A DNA stretch of 5,143 nt from JAHHLP01 sp041609895. GTDB taxonomy: Bacteria; Bacteroidota; Rhodothermia; Rhodothermales; JABDKH01. Under the pieces are notes generated by a model that ran no database searches, had not been told where the DNA came from, and saw only the letters and a program-made list of their open reading frames with translations. The first letter of the stretch is position 1. Every line of letters starts with the position of its first letter. Of this stretch, positions 1-5,143 are shown in pieces. The DNA is taken from positions 1-5,143 of the forward strand of contig JBFIPX010000231.1 of NCBI GenBank assembly GCA_041609895.1. The letters run 5' to 3'. The translations under genes were made by a program, and so were the position numbers.

Positions 1-57
1 CGGGTGGATCTTGCAAGATACTACACAAGATTGCCTATCGTCTAAAACGACTTTAAG
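1..57. other. Region downstream of secA, no gene seen
   Basis: This is the stretch 3' of secA up to the window edge. I see no coding potential and no terminator. On the secA (minus) strand the only hairpin near the stop is a 4-bp TCGT/ACGA stem with a 5-nt loop, too weak to call. The one visible structure is the ATCTTG/CAAGAT repeat listed separately. What lies beyond the edge cannot be judged. Confidence 0.5.
8..31. repeat. Perfect 12-bp palindrome plus a third half-site
   Basis: ATCTTGCAAGAT (8-19) is a perfect palindrome, and the half-site CAAGAT recurs at 26-31, 12 bp after the first CAAGAT. A palindrome with an added half-site at about one helical turn could be a protein-binding site for a gene outside the window. 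A 12-bp palindrome can also occur by chance, and nothing else supports a function. Confidence 0.3.
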
Positions 58-3000
58 TTAAGCGCCGTGGCAGTGTTTGTACTTTTTGCCGCTCCCACAC
101 GGGCACGGCTCGTTTCGACCCACGCGCTCCTGCACGACGACGGGTTGGCGCTTGGCCGTCGGATCGCGATCCCGGCCCGCGCTGTCGGCTCCACCACCTC
201 CCACGCCGTAGCTGGGCGTTGCTGAATCGTGACGCGCGCTTGCCCGCTTCGGATCAAGACGCCTTTTCGGCGGAGCACCGGCTGCGGGTCGCCTCGTTGC
301 TTGTCCGTCGACCAGAGGTCCGGCACGGAAAACGAACGAGACGAAATCGTTACTGATTTCCTCCATCATGGCGGCGAACAGCTTGAACGCCTCCATCTTG
401 TATTCGATGAGAGGATCTCTCTGCCCGAAAGCGCGGAGTCCGATGCCCTCCTTGGTTTCATCAAGGTTTCGGAGGTGCTCCGTCCAGTAGGAATCGATGA
501 AGGACAGTAGCGCAGCACGTTCGAGCGCGTCATTGATTTCCTGGCCATGAGTCTCGACCGTGTCTGACACGCTCGCGACGGCCCGCATCACGCGGCGCCC
601 ATCGGTGAAGTCGACGTAGACACGTTCCGGCTTGTTCTCTTGATCGCTTTCAGCGAGTTGCTGCATGCTGTCGAAGAACGGACGCGCAAGCATTGACCGC
701 TTTCGGTCATAGTACTCAACCGCCGCTTCCACAATCCGATGCTCGACGCCATCCTCTCCCAGATTGATGAACTCCTGCTTGTCGATCTCGAAATCGAGGG
801 AGAGTGTCCTGAGAAGCTCTTCGCGCATCTCGTCGAGCGCACCCTCACCATAGTGTTTCTCTACGATCGAGGAAACTACGTCCTCCAGCATCTCCAGCAA
901 GTCGCCACGGAGGCGCTCTCCATTGAGCGCATGTAGACGTCGGTCGTAGATGACCTCGCGCTGCGAGTTGAGCACGTCGTCGTATTCCAGTTGGCGCTTT
1001 CGAATCGCGAAATTGTTCTGCTCGACCTTCTTCTGCGCCCGCTCAATGCTCTTGTTTACCCACGGATGGGTGATGACTTCTCCATCCTCCACGCCAAGAC
1101 GGTCCATGATCTTCGCGACTCGATCGGAGCCGAAGAGACGCATGAGATTATCCTCAAGCGACACATAGAACTGGCTCTCGCCGGGATCGCCCTGACGTCC
1201 CGCTCGCCCACGAAGCTGGAGATCTATGCGGCGACTCTCGTGCCGTTCCGTTCCGAGAATGGCCAGCCCTCCTGCCTCGCGAACGCCTTGCCCAAGCTTG
1301 ATGTCCGTACCTCGCCCGGCCATGTTCGTCGCAATCGTAACGGCCCCGCGCTGGCCGGCCTCGGACACGATAAGGGCTTCCGTCTTCGCACGGTCGCGAC
1401 GCGCGTTCAAAACGTTGTGCTTGATACCGGAACGCTGAAGCATGCGGCTCAACGTTTCTGACACCTCGACGGTCGTGGTACCGACAAGGACCGGCTGGCC
1501 TTTCTTGTTGTACTCCCTGACCTTATCGATTACGGCCGCGTACTTCTCGCGGGTCGTCTTGAAGACGAGATCATCCAGATCTTGACGGCGGATCGGCTCG
1601 TTGGTCGGAATGACGATCACGACCATCTTGTAGATCTTGTTGAACTCTTCCGCCTCTGTCTCGGCCGTGCCTGTCATTCCCGACAGCTTGTGATACATCC
1701 GGAAGTAGTTCTGCAACGTGATGGTCGCATAGGTCTGGGTTGCTGCCTGGATCTTGACCTGCTCCTTTGCCTCGATGGCCTGATGGAGACCGTCCGAATA
1801 GCGTCGGCCCGGAAGCACACGACCGGTGTGCTGATCGACAATCATCACCTTGTCTTCCTGAACGATATACTCAATATCCTTTTCGTACAGGGTATAAGCC
1901 TTCAGAAGCTGTTCGATGGCATGCAGCCGCTCCGCCCGTTCAGAGTACGTGTTGTATAGTCCGAGCTTGCCCTCCTCGAATTCCTTACGGGCCAATCTCT
2001 TGTCATTCTGCAGCTTGTTCTCGGCCTTCTCCTCCGAGAGATCCGGATTGTCGGCGTACTCCTCTTCCAGCGCAGCAACCCTTTCCTCATACTCTCGCTC
2101 GAGGTTCGCCACACCCACTCCGATGTCAGGCAGAACGAACAGGTCTTCATCTTCGCCGCCCACACGCGAGATGTACTGACGACCTTTCTCGGTCATCTCG
2201 ATGGAGTGCTGCTTCTCGTCCAGCGCGAAATACAGCTCCTCATCGACGAAAGGCATGTTCTTGGCGTTGTCCTGCAGGTAGAAGAACTCGGTTTTTTGCA
2301 GAAGCGGAGATACGCCAGGCTCACCCAGAAGCTTGCGCAGCTTCTTGTTCTTCTGAAAGCCCCTGTGAGCACGAAGAAGTGCCAGGCCGGCCTCACCTTC
2401 CAGTTCAGCCACCTTCTTTCGATCTCCTGCGGCCTCAGCCGCGTCCTTCTCTGCAAGGAGCCTCTCAGCTTCGGTGACGAGCTGACCGACCAACTTCTTC
2501 TGGGCATAGACGAGTTTGTCTACCGGCTGCCGAAGCTCGATAAATCGATTGTCGTTGGCCTGGGGGACGGGGCCGGATATGATAAGCGGCGTCCGGGCTT
2601 CGTCGACCAGCACGGAGTCAACCTCGTCAACTATAGCAAAGTGGTGGCCACGCTGAACAAGCTGCTGTGGGTCTATTACGAACGAATTGTCGCGCAGATA
2701 ATCAAAGCCAAATTCGTTGTTCGTTCCGTAGGTGACGTCTGCCGCGTAGGCGGCCCGGCGTCCGGGCGAATGCGGCTCGTGCTTGTCGATTACATCGACC
2801 TTCATCCCGAGGAACTCGAGAATGGGGCCCATCCACTGAGCATCCCTTTCGGCCAGGTATGGGTTGACGGTCACCAGATGCACGCCGCGGCCAACCAACG
2901 CGTTGAGATATACAGGCGCGACGGCAACCAGCGTCTTACCCTCACCCGTCTTCATCTCCGCAATGCGTCCCTGATGCAGCACCACTCCTCCGAGGAGCTG

Positions 3001-3471
3001 AACGTCGTACGGCACCATGTCCCATTTGATTATCTGTCCGCCGGCTTCCCACTCTTTGCCGATCATGCGACGGCACGTTTCCTTGACGACCGCGAATGCC
3101 TCAGGCAGGAGATCGTCAAGGGTGTCCTCGACTACGTCCAGCCAATCCTTTTCCAGATCGTCCAGCCGATCGTACATGTCCAGACGTTCGTCGAGGTCCA
3201 ACGATGCCTGAGCAGCCTGACCGTTGCCGCCAACCTCCACCGCCGGCTGCGCACCCTTAAGGCGGGCCTTCAATTCGGCCATCTCCTCTTCGATGGGGGC
3301 TACGGCTTCGGCAATCCGCTGTTTGAATTCGTCGGTCTTGCCGCGAAGCTGATCTTCGGAGAGCAGCTTCATCTTGGCATCAAAAGACTTGATTTCCTCA
3401 ACGACAGGCCAAAGCTTTTTCAGCTCCCGCTCGTTACTGTCACCGAAGAGTCTGTGTATTACGTTCAACAT
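58..3471 (-). CDS. secA: Preprotein translocase ATPase subunit SecA (Bacteroidota type)
   Basis: SecA is the cytoplasmic and membrane-peripheral motor that pushes unfolded preproteins through SecYEG by ATP hydrolysis. Visible in order: N-terminal helix (1-30); Walker A GEGKT (176-180) and DEVD box (282-285) of NBD1; EARTPLIISG (291-300) leading into the preprotein cross-linking domain; GRRYSDGLHQA (555-565); SGMTGTAETEA (597-607); NBD2 with TNMAGRGTD (715-723) and helicase motif VI QLRGRAGRQGD (752-762); scaffold helix and wing domains; YWTEHL (995-1000) in the HSD; a basic, Gly/Pro-rich linker (about 1052-1115); and a zinc site with C1123, C1125, C1134 and H1135. The length of 1137 aa exceeds E. 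coli SecA (901 aa) because of insertions at about 303-405, a charged coiled coil at about 452-505, and TDGRR (956-960) with its flanks before the HSD, as in other Bacteroidota SecAs. The start is firm: an in-frame TAA (3478-3480) lies two codons upstream of the ATG. No Shine-Dalgarno is visible. The gene is divergent from porQ, with no operon partner in view. The gene appears intact. Confidence 0.98.
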   Translation of the reverse strand: MLNVIHRLFGDSNERELKKLWPVVEEIKSFDAKMKLLSEDQLRGKTDEFKQRIAEAVAPIEEEMAELKARLKGAQPAVEVGGNGQAAQASLDLDERLDMYDRLDDLEKDWLDVVEDTLDDLLPEAFAVVKETCRRMIGKEWEAGGQIIKWDMVPYDVQLLGGVVLHQGRIAEMKTGEGKTLVAVAPVYLNALVGRGVHLVTVNPYLAERDAQWMGPILEFLGMKVDVIDKHEPHSPGRRAAYAADVTYGTNNEFGFDYLRDNSFVIDPQQLVQRGHHFAIVDEVDSVLVDEARTPLIISGPVPQANDNRFIELRQPVDKLVYAQKKLVGQLVTEAERLLAEKDAAEAAGDRKKVAELEGEAGLALLRAHRGFQKNKKLRKLLGEPGVSPLLQKTEFFYLQDNAKNMPFVDEELYFALDEKQHSIEMTEKGRQYISRVGGEDEDLFVLPDIGVGVANLEREYEERVAALEEEYADNPDLSEEKAENKLQNDKRLARKEFEEGKLGLYNTYSERAERLHAIEQLLKAYTLYEKDIEYIVQEDKVMIVDQHTGRVLPGRRYSDGLHQAIEAKEQVKIQAATQTYATITLQNYFRMYHKLSGMTGTAETEAEEFNKIYKMVVIVIPTNEPIRRQDLDDLVFKTTREKYAAVIDKVREYNKKGQPVLVGTTTVEVSETLSRMLQRSGIKHNVLNARRDRAKTEALIVSEAGQRGAVTIATNMAGRGTDIKLGQGVREAGGLAILGTERHESRRIDLQLRGRAGRQGDPGESQFYVSLEDNLMRLFGSDRVAKIMDRLGVEDGEVITHPWVNKSIERAQKKVEQNNFAIRKRQLEYDDVLNSQREVIYDRRLHALNGERLRGDLLEMLEDVVSSIVEKHYGEGALDEMREELLRTLSLDFEIDKQEFINLGEDGVEHRIVEAAVEYYDRKRSMLARPFFDSMQQLAESDQENKPERVYVDFTDGRRVMRAVASVSDTVETHGQEINDALERAALLSFIDSYWTEHLRNLDETKEGIGLRAFGQRDPLIEYKMEAFKLFAAMMEEISNDFVSFVFRAGPLVDGQATRRPAAGAPPKRRLDPKRASARHDSATPSYGVGGGGADSAGRDRDPTAKRQPVVVQERVGRNEPCPCGSGKKYKHCHGA

Positions 3472-3730
3472 GGCTGGTTACTGGCCGGGGCCTGGGAAGT
3501 CTGCATATGTGACATAACGTCCGGCGCGTGAGTAATTTTCGCCGAACGGACGCCAGAAAGAGGAATGCTCGACCTGAAAATGGGTGAACTGGTCTGGATT
3601 ACGGGAGTGAACAAAAAGCGATCCAACTGCGGGAAGAAGATGGCGTTTGTCACGCGGCCCGGTGCCGTCCGTTCCAATACATGCACGAATTTACGTCATA
3701 ATTCGCCCTCCTCGTTGCTTACCGTCGGTC

Positions 3731-3754
3731 GGTCCTGCCATGGGTCCTGCCATG
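3731..3754. repeat. Perfect 12-bp tandem duplication (GGTCCTGCCATG x2)
   Basis: GGTCCTGCCATG occurs at 3731-3742 and again, identically, at 3743-3754. The second copy is followed by GACC, so GGTCC (3743-3747) can pair with GGACC (3754-3758) across a 6-nt loop. Two copies are too few for a minisatellite; replication slippage is the simplest origin. It lies about 200 bp upstream of porQ and could fall in its leader. Confidence 0.75.
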
Positions 3755-3841
3755 GACCATTGGGCGGGGAAGCAGGTATACGGGGAGCAGCCAGCCGGAG
3801 GGTTTGTGCAGCAGCTCACTGGCCAACCGCTGCAGCACGGC

Positions 3842-3858
3842 GGCCCATGCAGCGGGCC
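3842..3858. other. Short GC-rich inverted repeat upstream of porQ
   Basis: GGCCC (3842-3846) and GGGCC (3854-3858) form a 5-bp all-GC stem with a 7-nt loop. Just upstream, GTGCAGCAGC (3806-3815) and GCTGCAGCAC (3829-3838) form a second, imperfect inverted repeat. No T-run follows, so this is not a canonical terminator. If porQ is transcribed from further upstream these would be leader hairpins. Stems this short are common in GC-rich DNA, so confidence is low. Confidence 0.25.
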
Positions 3859-3917
3859 TCAATAATCGCCTTTGCCGACAGCCAGCTCGTGCCGATACTG
3901 ACCCCACCTGCTCACGG

Positions 3918-3959
3918 CAATTCTTCGCATGACGATCAATTCTTCGGATGACGATCAAT
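3918..3959 (+). repeat. 19-bp tandem duplication spanning the porQ start codon
   Basis: The 19-nt unit at 3921-3939 is repeated at 3940-3958 with one difference (C at 3928, G at 3947), and the match extends a few bases on both sides. Each copy contains ATGACGATCAA, so the start ATG and the first three codons of porQ exist twice. Because 19 is not a multiple of 3, the two ATGs are in different frames; only the downstream ATG (3948) opens the porQ frame. The near identity suggests a recent duplication by slippage. Confidence 0.85.
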
Positions 3960-3961
3960 AG
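3929..3961 (+). promoter_or_regulatory. Possible 10-codon upstream ORF overlapping the porQ start
   Basis: The upstream copy of the duplicated start region opens MTINSSDDDQ and stops at TAG (3959-3961), 11 nt past the first base of the porQ ATG. It shares its first four residues with PorQ because of the duplication, then diverges through the frame difference. Neither ATG has an obvious Shine-Dalgarno, so initiation context is nearly equal for the two. Ribosomes starting at 3929 would terminate over the porQ start, which could couple or dampen porQ translation. The sequence shows the arrangement; the regulatory role is inference, and the peptide itself is unlikely to be functional. Confidence 0.25.
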
Positions 3962-4925
3962 ACTTGTAATTATCATCGTGCTCGTGGTCGCGGTCGGACC
4001 CGCCACAAACGCGACCGCGCAGGCAGACAGGATCACAGGTTTCTCCTTCCTGCGACTTGACCCGTCGGCGCGCGCTTCCGCAATGGCAGGATCGTTTGCC
4101 GCCGTCTATGACGACGACGTGAATGCATTCTTTTACAATCCGTCCTTGCTCAACGAGAGTATGTCCGGCATCGCTTCACTCTCGTATCTGAATCACGTCG
4201 CTGACATCAATGCTGGTTTTCTTTCCTACGGCCGGCACCTTGAGGGTACTGGTACTTTCGCGGCGGGCATCCGATTCCTCAGCTGGGGTTCGTTCGAACG
4301 GGCAAACGAGTTCGGTGAAACGGATGGTTCGTTCTCAGCCGGCGACGTGGCCCTCACGATTGGCGGAGCACGCCCATACGGCGAAAGGCTGCGGTACGGC
4401 GCCAACGTGCATCTTGTTTATTCGTCGATAGATTCATACAGCGCATCCGCAGTGGCGGTGGACCTTGGTGGCGCGTACGTCGTCCCCGAGTCGGACTTCG
4501 TTGCGAGCCTCGTGCTCTCCAACGCCGGCGTCACATTGAGTTCTTTTGGCGAATCATCAGACGACCTTCCCTTCGACCTGCGCGTCGCGGTGTCCAAAAA
4601 ACTGCGGCACCTGCCACTAATGCTCTCTCTTACCGCGTTCGACCTCCAGAACATTGGCGATCCTCCCGGCGATGCAACCGGAGTCGGTGCCCTGTTCCAG
4701 TATCTCGTCTTAGCCGGCGAGCTGCAGTTCAGTCCGTCGTTTCGGGTACGCGTGGGTTACAACCACCGAAAACACGAATCTCTCAAACAGAAGAGCCGCC
4801 TCGATCTTGCAGGACTCGGAATAGGCGCCGGCATCATGATTCGGAAGATTCGGTTCGACTACGCTTATTCTTCCTGGTCGTCGCTCGGTGGTCTGAACCA
4901 GCTGACGATCGGTACGCGACTGTAG
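3948..4925 (+). CDS. porQ: Type IX secretion system protein PorQ
   Basis: PorQ is an outer-membrane beta-barrel of the T9SS attachment complex (PorU-PorV-PorQ-PorZ). In Porphyromonas it anchors the surface protein PorZ, which helps the sortase PorU cleave the C-terminal signal of cargo and attach cargo to A-LPS. The 325-aa protein has a signal peptide: short charged N-terminus, hydrophobic core at about 6-17, and an AQA cleavage motif (24-26). The mature start FSFLRLDPSARASAMAGS (32-49) followed by DDDVNAFFYNPSLL (55-68) is the N-terminal signature shared by PorV/PorQ proteins. FLSWGSFERANEFGE (110-124) favours PorQ over PorV. The rest alternates short amphipathic strands and Gly/Ser turns as expected of a barrel, ending IRFDYAYSS (301-309) and TIGTRL. 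Length is near the usual 320-350 aa. An in-frame TGA at 3930-3932 fixes the start at 3948. No Shine-Dalgarno is visible. The specific PorQ assignment comes from remembered family features, not a search. Confidence 0.87.
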   Translation: MTINRLVIIIVLVVAVGPATNATAQADRITGFSFLRLDPSARASAMAGSFAAVYDDDVNAFFYNPSLLNESMSGIASLSYLNHVADINAGFLSYGRHLEGTGTFAAGIRFLSWGSFERANEFGETDGSFSAGDVALTIGGARPYGERLRYGANVHLVYSSIDSYSASAVAVDLGGAYVVPESDFVASLVLSNAGVTLSSFGESSDDLPFDLRVAVSKKLRHLPLMLSLTAFDLQNIGDPPGDATGVGALFQYLVLAGELQFSPSFRVRVGYNHRKHESLKQKSRLDLAGLGIGAGIMIRKIRFDYAYSSWSSLGGLNQLTIGTRL

Positions 4926-4932
4926 CCACTCC

Positions 4933-4953
4933 AGCCGATCCGTCGATTCGGCT
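4933..4953. terminator. Weak inverted repeat in the convergent spacer, possible terminator
   Basis: AGCCGA (4933-4938) and TCGGCT (4948-4953) form a perfect 6-bp stem with a 9-nt loop, beginning 8 nt after the porQ stop codon. The position, between the convergent 3' ends of porQ and the recombinase gene, suits a shared terminator. No T-run follows on either strand, so it is not a canonical intrinsic terminator. It may simply be chance. Confidence 0.3.
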
Positions 4954-4981
4954 CAGTGAGTCGATAGCGAGTCCTGGGGCT

Positions 4982-5143
4982 TTACGAGTCAGGATCGCCG
5001 CTCAGTAGCCCCTGCTGCCGGAAGTAAATCATCGTCGTGTCAAGCGTGCCGTGACGCATGCGCGCCTTGACCTCTTCGACCTCCATTCCTTCGTTGAGCC
5101 AGATCAAGGGAGCCGTGTGCGTGAGGCTGTGTGGCGTGATACC
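4982..5143 (-). CDS. Tyrosine recombinase/integrase, C-terminal fragment (cut by window edge)
   Basis: The last 53 residues of a phage-integrase/Xer-like recombinase, entering from the right edge and ending at TAA (4982-4984). The fragment begins GITPHSLTHTAPLIWLNEG, the box II region, continues with RMRHGTLDTTMIY and ends FRQQ...DPDS. By fragment numbering H5, H31 and Y40 match the box II His, the His/Trp position and the Tyr nucleophile. Box II position to His is 23 residues and to Tyr 32, the same spacing as Cre R292-W315-Y324. The box II arginine itself is Thr8 (codon ACG, 5120-5122), where the motif is normally HxLRH, and the common LGH reads MRH. The enzyme may be inactive or degenerate, but the visible frame is otherwise open. 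Such proteins catalyse site-specific strand exchange; whether this one belongs to an integron, phage, island or Xer system cannot be told. It converges on porQ with a 56-bp gap. Confidence 0.85.
   Translation of the reverse strand, partial: GITPHSLTHTAPLIWLNEGMEVEEVKARMRHGTLDTTMIYFRQQGLLSGDPDS

Larger units (their letters stand above)
3472..3947. other. 476-bp divergent intergenic region between secA and porQ
   Basis: This spacer must carry the promoters and leaders of both genes. I found no full match to the Bacteroidota promoter (TTTG at -33, TAnnTTTG at -7) on either strand. The nearest is TAAATTCG on the minus strand (plus 3686-3693), one mismatch from TAnnTTTG but about 215 bp from secA and without a clear -33 element. 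Open frames cross the region, but their translations are low-complexity and rich in Cys, His, Arg and Ser, with no recognisable family, so I do not call a gene. No tRNA or known riboswitch is recognisable. Notable contents are a 12-bp tandem repeat (3731-3754), GC-rich inverted repeats between 3743 and 3858, and a 19-bp tandem repeat at the porQ start. Confidence 0.6.

Noticed and set aside
991..1461. A 156-codon plus-strand open frame inside secA
   Set aside because: It is antisense to conserved NBD2 coding sequence, and its translation shows no domain.
2206..3531. A 441-codon plus-strand open frame antisense to the 5' part of secA
   Set aside because: Its codons are in exact register with the secA codons, so its stops would correspond only to TTA, CTA and TCA codons in secA, which are little used there. 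That alone keeps the frame open. The translation matches no family I recognise, while secA on the other strand is unmistakable.
3465..3686. A 73-codon minus-strand open frame overlapping the secA start
   Set aside because: It has no family resemblance or ribosome binding site, and it lies in the likely secA promoter/leader region.
3672..3702. Possible sigma70-like promoter (TTCCAA and CATAAT) upstream of porQ
   Set aside because: The -35 match is poor, the spacing is about 19 bp, the site is more than 240 bp from the gene, and Bacteroidota normally use a different consensus.
3565..3951. A 128-codon plus-strand open frame ending over the porQ start
   Set aside because: The translation is rich in Cys, His, Arg and Ser, contains the repeat-derived SCHGSCHG, has no recognisable domain, and covers the region expected to hold the porQ promoter and leader.
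4958..4990. Three GAGTC copies around the recombinase 3' end as a possible attachment site
   Set aside because: Five-base repeats at irregular spacing (11 and 17 bp) are expected by chance, and no tRNA end or longer core repeat is present.

Overview
The window holds two complete, divergently transcribed genes and the 3' end of a third. The organism looks like a member of the Bacteroidota in the broad sense. The moderately GC-rich base composition fits a Rhodothermia/Balneolia-like lineage better than classical Bacteroides or Flavobacterium, but that placement is inference. Three things support Bacteroidota: (1) the SecA is long (1137 aa) and carries the large insertions typical of Bacteroidota SecA; (2) the second gene is a PorQ-type component of the type IX secretion system (T9SS), known only from this phylum; (3) neither gene has a Shine-Dalgarno sequence, which is common in this group.

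Layout. Positions 1-57 are the region downstream of secA and contain a small palindrome but no recognisable terminator. Positions 58-3471 (minus strand) are secA, the ATPase motor of the general secretion pathway, with every diagnostic motif intact, including the C-terminal zinc-binding CxC...CH. Positions 3472-3947 are a 476-bp intergenic region between the divergent genes. It encodes no convincing protein or RNA, but has two short tandem duplications and some GC-rich hairpin potential. Positions 3948-4925 (plus strand) are porQ, an outer-membrane beta-barrel protein with a clear signal peptide. Positions 4926-4981 are a short convergent spacer with a small inverted repeat. Positions 4982-5143 (minus strand) are the C-terminal 53 residues of a tyrosine recombinase/integrase that runs off the window edge.

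How the genes relate. SecA drives Sec export. PorQ carries a Sec signal peptide and so is itself expected to be a SecA client; in the outer membrane it would help anchor the T9SS attachment complex that processes Sec-exported cargo. The functional link is real, but two neighbouring genes do not show co-regulation. The recombinase fragment may mark the edge of a mobile segment, or may be a housekeeping Xer-like gene; the window ends too early to tell.

No clearly new system is visible. The observations most worth a second look are the recombinase fragment, in which the otherwise invariant box II arginine is a threonine, and a 19-bp tandem duplication that copies the porQ start codon and creates a 10-codon overlapping upstream ORF.
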